Positions 1 through 10,381 of a stretch of 64,000 nucleotides of DNA are shown here, piece by piece (position 1 is the stretch's first letter; each line of letters opens with the position of its first letter). Under the pieces are notes generated by a model that was given only the letters and a program-made list of their open reading frames with translations, was not told where the DNA came from and made no database searches. The translations under genes and the position numbers were made by a program. The stretch comes from Macrothele yani (taxonomy: Eukaryota; Arthropoda; Arachnida; Araneae; Macrothelidae). The stretch is taken from NCBI GenBank assembly GCA_039090855.1, contig CM077022.1:75602971-75666970 (forward strand). The letters run 5' to 3'.

Positions 1-527
1 TTATGGAGTATAACAAGGACAGAAGAATATCACTTCTTTAATTATATTATGTTCTAGATCCACAAATTGGAACCATATGTAGTTTTTCTCCAAATATTGT
101 TTATAGTCAGCGACGGGATGCATCACTCCGATGGAACCAGCCTCCGGTGTTTAGTGACAAAGGGCGAAATCTTGTACGAAAGGAACATGGCAGAATCACT
201 AAATTTCTCAAATATCAATTTCATCATCATATTAATTTCAGCGTGTTCATCTCAAAACTTGAGATACACGCTTTTGTGCATTGAACATGTTGAATACAGA
301 CCCTTAAAACGGAAATGCAAACATGTAAAAAAGGTCCATCATATTTTTTAACTTAAAAAAATATGAATGTTCTGATTTGTTGTCTTAAAAAGAAATTTTC
401 CTGGACATCCAACTTTTATTACCTGGGAAGGTAAATAATTTTTGGCACATGCCCAGCTTAGCATGTAACTTATCACATATTTTTCAAGCCCTGACTGGTA
501 TAAGGAGAACAAGCAACAATTACTGCT
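1..527. other. Intergenic sequence, no gene recognised
   Basis: AT-rich sequence upstream of the first mobile element. The only open frame (67-351) has no recognisable domain and no coding character. I see nothing else in it. Confidence 0.5.
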
Positions 528-645
528 CTGTGTATTAGGGTGGGTCGAAATACAAAATGTTTTTGATCGAATCGCAATAGTGCGGAAAAGTTGCTCATGG
601 TTTAGCTAAAGATAATGTAAAAAAAAAAAAAAAAATCAGATAATA

Positions 646-2189
646 CACTGCCGGACAATTGCTAAGGACGGATGACAATAGCAACGATAGCAACCATAAA
701 ATGGAAGGCAGGAAAATGTGGAAATTAGCATAAGTGCGGGATACAGTAAGACGTGTTGTGCGTATGCAAATTTTGGATTGCCGAACTTGTTCGTGAAGTC
801 ATAGCGCTGATAAGAGATATAAAGGATTTGACACGTATTGACCGTTGTTGTTCTAACGCAAAGTTGAAAGGGAAAGAATCAATTGACGAACTTGCAATTT
901 TCAGTATGTCTTCCCGACATTACCTAGATGATTTCGCGCGTGGCCGTATTATTGGCAAGATTGAAGAAGGGCAAAAAATAACAGATGTTGCCAGGGCGTT
1001 CGACGTCAGCCACAGTGTTGTTTCAAGGCTTTAGAAATCATTTCAAACAAATGGAGAATGTAGCAAACGTCACGGGGGAGGTCGTGTTCGCAGTACGACA
1101 CCTGCAGAAGATCGGTACATAGTGCTATCAACAAAAAGACAATGGCGCAGCACAGCTAGTGAGGTAGCAAATCAGTTTATGGCTGCTACTGGCAAGCGGA
1201 TCTCCCGAAAAACTGTCGCCAGACGTTTGCATGGAGGAGGACTATACGCCCGCCGTCCTGTTGTGTGCATCCCATTGTCCAGACGACACCGTACCGCTCG
1301 TTTGCAATGGTGCCATCAACATCGCAATTGGACTGATAACGACTGGTCTGCTGTCCTCTTCTCAGATGAGAGTAGATACAGTCTATCGTCTGATTGTCGA
1401 CGACAACTGATCTGGCGTGATAGTGGTAGTGCATATTGTCCAGCAAACATACAGGAAAGGGACCGATATCCGACATGTAGTGTCATGGTATGGGCTGGCA
1501 TCACGATCAATGGCCGTACGTCCCTCTATGTGCTTCCAACTGGGATTATGACTGGCCAACGATACATTAATGATGTTCTGCTACCTCATGTTCGCATGTT
1601 TCGTGGTGCTGTCGGTGATAGATTCATTTTCATGGACGACAACGCAACATGTCATCGAACAGTCGCTGTCCAGGAGTGTCTTGAGAGCGAGGATATTCAA
1701 CGCCTCGTATGGCCAGCACGTTCTCCAGATCTGAATCCCATTGAAAATGTGTGGGATGTTTTGGGGAGGAGTCTTGCTGGTCGCCAATGCCCTCCAATAA
1801 ACAAGGACACCCTCATCCGTGCACTGACAGAGGAATGGGATAAATTACCACAACAGCTGCTTGATAATGTTGTGCAAAGCATGACATGACGTGTGGAATC
1901 TTGCATCGCCCTCAATGGTGGCCATATCCCGTATTGACATCTTACGCCGGAACGCCTGACGACTGTAATTGCATTTTTTTGATGTTTACGTATTCTGCAC
2001 AAAATGGCCTGTTTGTCCCTTGAACACGTTCTTTCAAAGCCTTCTGGATTTCAGAGCACAATAAATTGTCTTTCTTGTAATGTCCTGGCATTCTGACATT
2101 ATTTTATTTCACTTGGCATCCAACCACACTTACTTTTTTATGCGCTATATAGCCGTTTATGACCCGTCCTTAGCAATTGTCCAGCAGTG
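646..2189 (+). mobile_element. Tc1-family transposon, full length
   Basis: The terminal inverted repeats begin CACTGCCGGACAATTGCTAA at 646 and the mirrored end is at 2189, about 27 of 28 bases matching. TA target duplications lie at 644-645 and 2190-2191. It sits inside the left terminal arm of the 536-4881 element. Its 1544-bp length is almost the same as the 1543-bp Tc1 at 32348-33890, which belongs to the same family. Confidence 0.93.
906..1889 (+). pseudogene. Tc1 transposase, one in-frame stop
   Basis: A DDE transposase that would excise and reinsert the surrounding Tc1 element. The reading frame starts at ATG 906 (MSSRHYLDDFARGRIIGK, an HTH of the Tc1 type) and stays in one frame to 1889. 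It is broken only by a TAG at 1032-1034, where relatives have Trp in the SRxWxxFQ segment. The catalytic motifs are present: FSDES (first Asp), FMDDNATCH (second Asp) and SPDLNPIEN (Glu). The spacing of 34 residues between the second Asp and Glu makes it DD34E. The length of about 327 residues is usual for Tc1. There is no frameshift, so this is a young, singly inactivated copy. A start at 1122 would lack the first HTH. Confidence 0.92.
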
Positions 2190-2664
2190 TATTTTCCTTT
2201 CGCGCATGACGATCGAAATTACAGAAATTTCCAAAATTTACGCAATTATATTGATTTTTTTAAGTAACAAACAAATTACAATCGGATCGCTATAGTGCAA
2301 AAAAGTTGCCCCCGTATTGCTAAAGATCATGTAAAAAAATTTTGAATTAAAACAATATTTTCCTTTCGCACCTGGCGATCAAAATCATAGAAATTCCACA
2401 AATTTAGACGTTAGTAGAGATTCGTTCTAAGTACCAAATCCACCCCCCTCCGCTCACTTGCGGCTAAGACTGTCGACCTTGACAAACCCGCCATATGCTA
2501 CTGAGACACGTATCGACCTTGACAAAACCGCCGTTCCTTTGGCCAGTCACGTGCTAGCTCGCAACCAGTGGGGATTAGAGTTTGAGTTTAGTCTAGTGGC
2601 TCTACTTAAGCAAGTACTTATCTTTACATTGTGATATCACAGTTTAATTGTGTGTTTTACAATT

Positions 2665-3098
2665 ATGGAAGCAACTCATACACATATAACGAGACAAGAA
2701 TTTATTTGCTCTTTATTTGGTCATCCAAGAGGTCTTGTTCCAAAAAAACTGCCTATACATGAGGATGTAATACAGTGCTGTTTTAAAGAGAGATTTAAGC
2801 TGGCATTGGAATGTAACAGTAAGAACCTTAACTTTTCATGTTACGGTGGTGATAGCAAACAAAATAAAATTTGTGTTTGGAGCATGCATTACTACAGTAT
2901 CTGAGTATAGAATAGTGCAGCTTTATTAACCATGATAAATATTACAAACTGAGGAAGTGTTATTATAACCGGTACAAAAACAAACCAAACTTTCAAAACA
3001 AGGGTGACAGTTTTAAAAAAGAATCTAAGGCACTTTTTAATGTTGCTACATGCAAGTGTTGTATGACGCTGGATTGCGTTTATAACAAAAGAACGTGA
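2665..3098 (+). pseudogene. Decayed ORF of the outer 8-bp-TSD element
   Basis: An ORF from ATG 2665 encodes a start with a 'LFGHPRGLVPKKLPIHEDVI' segment. After a frame change, 2931-3098 reads on through a basic Tyr-rich stretch into a Cys-rich motif (LFNVATCKCC...C). Further decayed Cys pairs (CxC..CxCEK) follow in another frame to about 3170. The layout of an N-terminal 'LP..EDV' block, a basic linker and then CxC pairs resembles unnamed ORFs repeated in many invertebrate genomes. I recall that pattern only loosely and name no family. It lies centrally in the 536-4881 element with AT-rich UTR-like flanks, so it is probably the remains of that element's own protein. Confidence 0.45.
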
Positions 3099-3545
3099 CT
3101 CTTGTATTTGTCCAATATCATTCGCATGCACTTGTGAGAAATCGGAAAAAAAGTCCCTTCGATTAAATTTAAGTTCTTATATCTTCAAAGACAGCACGGG
3201 ATAGAAAGGATAGGACCAGTAGATATACGGGAAACCAAAAAAAAAAAAAAAAAGAGGAAACAAAGAAAAGAACGTAAACTCCACTGTCTAACGCTGCCAC
3301 TTCTAACTCTTGAGTTTCCTTCTAGTGGACAGACTAAGCATCAGGCGAGGTTGGTGGTTCTCAGCCAGAGACGGGTACGTACATCCGTGCAACATTGCTA
3401 TCAAGATCTGTCATACCAGAATTCTCACAAGGCTGCCTTCAAAGTGATTCCCAAAAGAGAAAAGCAATAGAGGAGTGAAGTCACATCAATAATATCTCGT
3501 GCTGAAAGGTTCAAGCAAATTGCAGAAGCAATAGCTGTATAAAAT

Positions 3546-3620
3546 AAAGAGCTCCGTTCGCCAGAGTTCTGGTTAGTGAAGCAACACCACTAACCAGGAC
3601 TCTGGCGAACGGAGCTTTTA
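3546..3620. repeat. Near-perfect hairpin, 29-bp stem, 9-nt loop
   Basis: Arms 3550-3578 and 3588-3616 are reverse complements except for one G:T position, which would be a G-U wobble in RNA. The loop is AAGCAACAC. A further TAAA/TTTA extends the stem after a one-base bulge. It lies inside the 536-4881 element. It could be a cruciform, a small MITE core or a pre-miRNA-like fold; nothing here shows transcription. Confidence 0.85.
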
Positions 3621-4020
3621 CCCGGACAGGGACGGGGTTAGGATTCTTACATCTGCTAGTAATAAACAGACATTACTTTTTGCGGATACATTATACGTTA
3701 CGTATTTTTCTGAAGTGTGCTGCAATGAGGAAGTGCCGTTCTCTGTAAACTCTATATGAAAAGGACTATTGACACTGTTTAAAACACATAATGATAATGA
3801 ACTACCTTTGTAAAAGCCTCGATTTAATTATACTAAAATATGGTATCTTGAACTTATCTCTCTATACATTCTGGGAATTAGGGGGTAACTATTTAATTAT
3901 TGTAGTTGCACACCAGTATTGCTGATTAGGCCTGATGATGCTGCGGCTGTGAAAGATCTTGGTTGTGTCTTTTAGCTTATTTTGAATTGTAAATAAAATA
4001 TTTTTATCTCTGCAGTTTAA

Positions 4021-4454
4021 GGTAGACGTCGAGTAATTTTGCTTCCTATACTTCCAATGGAAAAACTTCTGTACACATTTTCTTCACAATTTTAATGCGT
4101 TTCCAAGAATGAAAATTTGAACATCGATTAAAATAGCTTCATTTTATTAATTGGATATTTTCTAAAACATAACCATAATTATGCAATCCAACATTTGTTT
4201 GTCTACCGACGTCATCAAAGTGTACAGGTCGCGCCATCTTTTTTCTGGTTTCAACACCACCAAAGGAAAGGTGATTCATTTTTAATATAATTCTGGTTAT
4301 GTTTTAGAAAATATTAAGTATTCCAAGTTATAATATGAAGTTATTTTAATCGATGCTCAAATTTTCATCCTTGGGAACACACTAATTGTGAAGGAAATGT
4401 GTACAAAAGTTTTTCCATTGGAAGTATAGGAAGCAAAATTACTTGACGTCCACC
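4021..4454. mobile_element. Foldback MITE with TTAA target duplication (piggyBac type)
   Basis: 434 bp flanked by TTAA at 4017-4020 and 4455-4458. The arms match closely for at least 60 bp (GGTAGACGTCGAGTAATTTT against GGTGGACGTCAAGTAATTTT) and the similarity extends toward the centre. There is no coding capacity. TTAA duplications are the rule for piggyBac (also Kolobok), and a piggyBac-like ORF fragment lies at 61210-61650. Whether that family mobilised this MITE is inference. Confidence 0.85.
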
Positions 4455-5025
4455 TTAACTCGGCTAAAGTTTTGTGAATCGTGCGTCTGACAGCTATTGC
4501 TTCTATAATTTACTTGAAAGGGTGTAAAATTGACCCTGAAAAATTGTCTAAATTTGTGATAATTCTATAAGTTTGATCGTTGTGCGCGAACGGAAAACAT
4601 TGCCTTAATTCAAAAACCTTTTTTACATTATAGTATTTAGCTATACTAGAAGCAACTTTTCTACACTATAGCGATTCGAATGTAATTTATTTGATAATTA
4701 AAAAAAAATCAATGAAACTGCGTAAAATTTGGAAGTTTCTGTAATTTCGTTCATCATGCGCAAAAGGAAAATATTGTGTGATTAATTTTTTTTTTTACCT
4801 TATCTTTAGCTATACCAAGGACAACTTTTCCACACTATAACGATTTAATCGAAAACATTTTGGTATTTTCGACCCATCCTACTGTGTATTACTGCATTTT
4901 CGAATGAAGTCAGTACGATATTTGTTGTAAGATTCTGATCACCCCTGCTGCAGCATTCTGTGGGAAAACCGCAGAAGTGACACACAGTAAGGCAGTTTCG
5001 TGGAACGAAAAGAGCCATTTTCTTC

Positions 5026-5218
5026 GCCCCGGTAGGTGTGTGGTAAGAGGCGTAGGTAATCGTCCAAGCTGGGTCTGCGTCGAGTCCCGAATAAGGCATG
5101 GCTGGTATGTTTGTTTTACAACGGTGGCTCTGTCCTTTCTCGGGAACCAGCAGCCCTAAATTTGGGACGGACTATTGCTTATAGCCATTAGTTGCCCATG
5201 GTCGTTAAACCACGAAAA
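5026..5218 (+). mobile_element. tRNA-derived SINE (family 1), old copy
   Basis: A degenerate copy of the SINE seen cleanly at 17786 and 19763. It has a tRNA-like head, a middle ending near 'GGCATGGCTGGTATG', a body 'GGAACCAGCAGCCCTAAATT', 'TTGCCCATGGTCGTTAAACC' and an A-rich tail. A run of ten G follows the tail near 5229. Confidence 0.8.
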
Positions 5219-5225
5219 AAAAAAA

Positions 5226-6150
5226 TAGCGGGGGGGGGGGTTATCATCCTGTTGGCATTAATTAGACAGTTGCAGAATTCGACGCCGTCAGGTAGATAGT
5301 TTCTTCCGCTGTATTTACTCCACAATACACGATTTAACGCTGACAGGCGATGCATAAGAAACATCTCAATGGATCTTAGTTTTTACTGGGCCGCGTGCGT
5401 TCTTTTAATATGCATATGCATTCTGACTTGTTCTTGCAGTGTTTTGAAGCGAATCGTTGCTTAGGCTACGCCAGAGTAGCATCACGTAAGGAATTCACTG
5501 GACCTCAAATTGTTGTATGACTGCTTGACTCACCTGCTTGTCTGACATCTTATCGGAATGCTTTAGATTGCATAAAGAATTTTAATCAGTGAAAAAGGAG
5601 AAATGAAAAAGACCGTGGAAATACTTTATGACGGTGGAAAAACGAGAACTTGGTCGAATATTTTCGAAGTTATTGTTTTTAGCAAGCTTATTGTGAAAAA
5701 ACAAACAACAGTTTTTCGCTCTGAAGGCTAAATGAGGAGAAAGGATAATTTTAATTCTTTACGTATGAATTACATGAACTCCTAAACAAGTCATGTGAAC
5801 TAGCATTGCTCTGGTATTACTGGAATTTCCCGATGCAAATACCGCGAGAAGTGTTCAGTTTGCTGTCAACCGTCGGGTCACCGGTATGGCAGGAAGATGA
5901 AATACGTATGTATCATGTAAAGATAAATGGACACTCGTCGTATTTAGAAACATCTAAAAGATGCCAATTTTTCGTTGCTACCAATTCTTCGGAAACCTTT
6001 CTCTTTTGAAGAACATTCAGTATAATTCCTAAGTCAGTGCTTTCCAACTTTTCAACAAAAGTGTCTACCTTATCTCGATGTAAAAGAAGTTTGTACCCCC
6101 TTCCCAAAGCTATATTTTATTTCCATACCTTTTAAATTGAAAATACACTA
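5226..6150. other. No gene recognised
   Basis: AT-rich spacer with a poly-G run near 5229-5240. The open frames at 5806-6009 (+) and 5913-6107 (-) overlap each other antisense and have no recognisable motif. Confidence 0.5.
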
Positions 6151-6207
6151 TACGGGGGTCTGTCGAAATAATAATGGAAACACTTACTGTTTGTGGAGAA
6201 CTGTTTA

Positions 6208-6680
6208 TTAATAAGCTATAGGCATTGAAATAGACTTATACAAGTCATATAGGTACATAAGATAAAAAAAAATTTCAGACCATTCTTTCTGCAAAATATG
6301 TCCCAACTGTGCCAGTGATGTTGGAGGAAGAAAGTGTGATCTGACCTTTCGCTCCAAATATTCCCACAAATGTTCAATAATATTGAAGTCTACAGATTGA
6401 GGTGGCCTGAGTAACTTTCGCACCTCATTCTCATGCTCTGCAAATCACAACTTGACACATTTCGCACAATGTACGCATGCACTATCTGCTTGAAACCAGA
6501 TACGGTCATTAGGGAACAATGTCTGCAACATTGGGTGCATGTGGTCCCCAAGAATGGATTCGTATGTGGCAGATGTGACACGCGCTTGCAGAATAACCAC
6601 TAGGGAATGCCATGATATGGCATTCCACAGCATCAGAGCTCTTGCCGGTGTATGGCCTTTTCGCCTCCATTGAGTCACTC
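6208..6680 (-). pseudogene. Tc1 transposase, C-terminal half
   Basis: Frames on the - strand read a typical Tc1 core: a 'LMLWNAISWHSL' strand, 'VTSATYESILGDHMHPMLQ', then 'FQADSACVH' where the second catalytic Asp should be (FQDDNA in active relatives). After that come 'PPQSVDFNIIEHLWEYLERK', which carries the catalytic Glu, and 'LGHILQKEW'. At least one frame change lies near 6450. The second Asp is replaced, so it is dead. It continues the N-terminal piece at 7585-8050 of the same interrupted Tc1. Confidence 0.8.
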
Positions 6681-7327
6681 ACACGAATGAGTTGCTTACA
6701 ATAACCCTCAGCATTGACCGCTTCACCAGGTTTGAGCAACTCATAGTGTACGCCACCGCGCTGATCCCTCCATATGCACAGCAACAACTTCCTGGCATGG
6801 ATGTTTGGTTTGGCGGTACTGGTGGTAGGCTGACCTGGATAAACCCACGATTTGCGCCGCTTATGATTATCGTAGAGGATCCACTTCTCATCACAGGTCA
6901 AAATCTTGTGGAGGAAATCCTTCTTCTTGAATCTGGAGAGCAAGGACACAGCAACATCGTAACGCCTAGACTTGTTCGCAGCTATGAGTTGGTGGGGCAC
7001 CCAATGGCCCTCCTTGTGAATCCGTCCAAGCTTGTGCAGGCGCTTTGCAATGGCTTGCCGTGCTACTCCGAGTTCCTGGGCGAGCTCTGACTGTGTACGA
7101 CAGGTATCCGCGTTCAACAGTTGTTCCAGTTCCTCATCGTCAACTTTCTGTGGCTGTCGTGGACGTTCTGCATCACTAAGATCGAAATTTCCCTGTTTAA
7201 ACCGCTGGAACCATTTCTTACACGTACTGTAGAACACAGCAGCCTCACCCAAAGCACCACAGATAATTTGCTGGGCTTCCGCGGTACCTTTTTTCAGCTG
7301 AAACGCGAACAGGAGGCAGTGCCTCAA
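6640..7327 (-). pseudogene. Mariner transposase, N-terminal ~225 residues
   Basis: On the - strand from ATG 7327 the protein has the mariner HTH (LLFAFQLKKGTAEAQQIICG), the WFQRFKQGNFDLSD motif, 'AERPRQPQKVDDEELEQLL', the second HTH 'TQSELAQELGVARQAIAKRL' and the first catalytic Asp in 'LTCDEKWILYDN'. It ends after 'EAKRPYTGK', where mariner would run on to its second Asp; instead the DNA switches to Tc1 sequence. The missing C-terminal third holds two of three catalytic residues. The frame is otherwise free of stops. A mariner-like terminus may lie near 7578, but the other end is lost. Confidence 0.88.
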
Positions 7328-7336
7328 ATGTTTATT

Positions 7337-7337
7337 A

Positions 7338-7376
<39 letters not shown>
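7337..7376. repeat. (ATT)n microsatellite
   Basis: About 13 ATT units. The short flank 'GTGCCTCAAATGTT' occurs on both sides (7319 and 7379), so the array has a direct duplication around it. Confidence 0.95.
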
Positions 7377-7377
<1 letters not shown>

Positions 7378-7584
7378 TAGTGCCTCAAATGTTGCTTCTC
7401 GAACGACATTGCTTTCACCGTCAACTTTCGTCCCTTCTGTCACTACAGCTGTGAGCGGTTACGGTTGCCTGGAAAGCTGTTGGAAGGCGCTGCAATCAGC
7501 CATTATCGCACACAGCTATTTGCATTTGCCGACGTTCTATGATCGCTTGCGGTTAGGGGCCGAGAATAAAGTTACACACCTAAT

Positions 7585-8050
7585 ACATTGATGTTGGTAA
7601 TCAGAGGTTTGTGGATTGCAGCACAGCCATAAATGCGGACACGATGGAGTTCCCGACGAACTGTTTTAATGGAAACTGGATAATTCCTACTGATGTTCAA
7701 CTCTGCTGCTATGTGCGATGCCGTGGTCGTGTGCTTCCGTTACACAATCTGTGGCAACGTTCTCGTAGCCCTATCTGATATCTTCGTATGGCGTCCACAA
7801 TTTGCACGTGTGGAGGTAACGCCGCATCCTTTTAGATAGGTAGTCATAATCTTCGAAACAGTTCCTCGTGTTACACCAGCTGTTTCTGCATCTCCAGTTA
7901 CTGAAGCTCTTGCAAGGCTCGCACCAGTCAGTGATCATGCCACTTTTGAGGTCACTGAGATATGATATTGTCGGCAATTACTCCACAACAGCTTCTTCAC
8001 TTGTGACTGTGACACTGCTGCGTGATAGCAGACATTGTACTGCACCCCTT
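7585..8050 (-). pseudogene. Tc1 transposase, N-terminal part
   Basis: On the - strand the frames read 'VTGDAETAGVTRGTVSKIMTT', then 'RCGVTSTRANCGRHT', 'KISDRATRTL' and 'TTASHIAAELN', ending at 'RREL..' and 'HKPLIT'. This is the paired-like HTH region of Tc1 transposases. Frame changes and stops are present. It belongs with the C-terminal half at 6208-6680; the mariner inserted between them. Confidence 0.75.
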
Positions 8051-8056
8051 TATATA

Positions 8057-9145
8057 CAGTGGTGGCAAAAATTGTGGACACTTTTTGCAATTTTCAGGTT
8101 TTACAACTTTGCAAGCTTATAGGAAATGTTATTTTGCACCAAATGCAAATGTTTATATATCAATTTGAAGAAAATTAAATGCAGAATTCAATACAAAAAA
8201 CAGAATGTAAATATATGCAGTACAACAAATGTTATGCCTTATTTTGGTCTAAAAAAGAAACACAAGTGTGGTTCAGTTAAGAAGCGGATTTTAAGTGCAA
8301 ACCCTACTGGTCAATCACACTTCTTGTTCTGGGGCCCAATCAAATGGCAGTAGCTGCAATACATCTTGTGAGAAGTTGAGGAAACTCGGTTTTGCTGTTA
8401 GTTCTGTAGAAGAAAGACTGTTAGCGGTGTAAATGAAGTGTAATTGTAGATTGTGAGAATATTTTTAGTATTTTTTTTTTAATTTAACGTGTAGATAATA
8501 AGTACAGCAATGACACCAAAGAAAAGAGATGATGATTGGTCACCCACGAAAGGGACCAGGATTGTTTCATAACGTGAATAGGGTCTTTCTTATGCTGAAA
8601 TTGCAAGGCAAGTAAGTGGATCAGTGACATCTGTTGTACGAAAGTGCTGTTTACATTATGAGAAAACAAAGTCATTGAAAAACAAACCAGGAAAAGGCCG
8701 AAAAAAGTGCACAAAAGCTGTTGATGACAGAAGAATAAAAAGACTGTCTGAACGAGAGAAAAATTTCATCTGAGGCTATCAGAGCTGAACTGTGTTCAAC
8801 TGGTGTTTCTGTCAATTCCAGAACGATAAGGAGCAGATTATCAGATATGGGACTAAGAGGTAGAATTCCGAGAAAAAAGCCATATCTGAATCTACAGTGG
8901 GAAAACTAACACATTGGATGGACAGACGATCAGTGGAAGCAAGTTATTTGGAGGGACAAAAGTAAGATATCCTTATTTGGTAGTGATGGCCGAAAATACG
9001 TGAGACGTAGAGTAGGAGAGTGACACCCTAACTGCATGGAGGCCAATGTAAAGTACCCAACAAGCGTTATGATTTGGGCATGTATGGCAGCACTAAGACC
9101 CTTCTACATCACTGACACTAAGGTATTCTTTCAACAGAAATAACA
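8057..9145 (+). mobile_element. Tc1-family transposon, 3'-truncated
   Basis: It starts at a TA (8055-8056) with a Tc1-like end, CAGTGGTGGCAAAAATTGTG. It has a ~450-bp AT-rich leader and a transposase remnant from 8510. The right end is missing; recognisable transposase stops near 9145. Confidence 0.75.
8510..9145 (+). pseudogene. Tc1 transposase remnant
   Basis: From ATG 8510 the frame reads MTPKKRDDDWSPTKGTRIVS, then two stops, then 'LSYAEIARQVSGSVTSVVRKC' (HTH), 'KPGKGRKKCTKAVDDRRIKRL', a frameshift near 8760, 'SSEAIRAELCSTGVSVNSRTIR' and 'WTDDQWKQVIWRDKSKISLFG'. In the last segment the first catalytic position keeps Asp, followed by Lys instead of Glu. 'SVMIWACMA' is the last motif visible. 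The C-terminal half with the other two catalytic residues is absent. Confidence 0.85.
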
Positions 9146-10381
9146 TTTTCTTTCCCTGACACAAGGAGGGAGATTTCTCTCCCATGCAGGAGAGCAGGGT
9201 AATAACAACCCTACTTCGCCGAAGCTTCCGCAACACTATCCGATCTATTCCTACGCAGTCGCGACATAATTCGCTCTCTTTTATACATCCAAGAAGGAGA
9301 ACTAGTTACTACAAACTTCATTTGAATGGATCTCTCTCTCTCTCTCTCTCTCAGCGGTGGACTGGCGACCTATAAACGGCTCTGGAAGCTAGTTTTCTGA
9401 GGCCCACTGTTTGGAAAATATTACCATGGGACACAAAACCCCTTAAAATACTGGTATTAATATCAGTATCACCATTTCCACTTTAAACTATTTTCAAAAA
9501 ATTCTAGGAATTACAGCAATGTTCTTATTGAGGCAACAATTAATTAACATTTTACCCATTTTTTTATGGACTGCTGGTAAATTTAATGCAAAAAGGAAGT
9601 ACATCCGTTTCTGCAGCTATATATATATAGGCAGGGTATGTTTTATGAAAGAGACTGGCAAAGGTTTTATTCCACTCTTACGAATTTTATTGTGATAGCT
9701 GAGTTAAAAATTGTAGCAGTTTCTTTGCTTTCAGAGAGAAAGAAATCCAAATGTGAAAAAACAAAACAAAAAAACCCAACAAGATTTACCTGTCATAAAC
9801 AAAATGATTACCAAAAATTCTGTTTAAGAAATTGAAAATTTTGAGAATTGCAAGAATTTTAGCATAGAGTTATAAAGTGAAAGAAGTTACAGTTCGGAAA
9901 CTAACTCTTATTTAACTAATTTTAAATGGAAAAACAATAAGTTAGACTTTTCTAAACCGCAGTTCAAGAGTTCGTGTAAGGCCCAAAAGGTAGCAAGTCA
10001 AACGCAAATTCCGTTAAGAAAAATAATGCAGAGCAACTTTACAGCAGAACCCAGTTTATACGTTTCTCACTTATATGTAAAACGTCGCCGATCTGAAACT
10101 TCTGAATTGCCCTCAATGCTAAATTTTCTTCTTTTGTTTATACGCCTTTTTCAGTTATACGTTAATTTTACTTGGTGCTTTGAAAAACGTATAAACAGGG
10201 TTCCACTTATATGTACTATGCGTGCATAAAGCAACCCAAACGATTTACCCTTTATGTGAAATTCAAATGCATCAGTGCATACAACGAATTTCTAGTTTTT
10301 ATACCAGATTGAAATTATATGTTTATAAGATTATAAAATGAAATTGTATGCTTTTATTTATTACATGCTGTTATATTGATA
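9146..10381. other. No gene recognised; (TC)n tract
   Basis: AT-rich sequence with a (CT)n microsatellite at about 9331-9352 and a short (TA)n near 9619-9628. Short open frames here have no recognisable domain. Confidence 0.5.

Larger units (their letters stand above)
536..4881. mobile_element. Nested DNA transposon with 8-bp target duplication and ~340-bp inverted termini
   Basis: The outer ends are inverted (TAGGGTGGGTCGAAA at 536, reverse complement ending at 4881). They are flanked by identical 8-bp repeats CTGTGTAT at 528-535 and 4882-4889. Each terminal arm (536-643 plus 2192-2410 on the left, about 4546-4881 on the right) contains two diverged copies of a ~150-bp subrepeat built around a 'TATAGTG..AAAAGTTG' core. 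The interior holds a promoter-like stretch and a decayed ORF (2665-3098). A Tc1 (646-2189) and a TTAA MITE (4021-4454) have inserted into it. Without them it would be about 2.4 kb. An 8-bp TSD is usual for hAT, P and some other superfamilies; the ORF does not let me choose among them. Confidence 0.8.
6152..8056 (-). mobile_element. Tc1 remnant interrupted by a mariner fragment
   Basis: Read on the - strand, a Tc1 transposase N-terminal part (8050 to about 7585) is followed by a mariner transposase (7327 to about 6645). Directly fused to that is the C-terminal half of a Tc1 transposase (about 6660 to 6208). The mariner end and the Tc1 middle, including the first catalytic Asp, are both missing, so one deletion removed the junction. 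An (ATT)n microsatellite at 7337-7376 lies just upstream of the mariner start. Confidence 0.75.
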
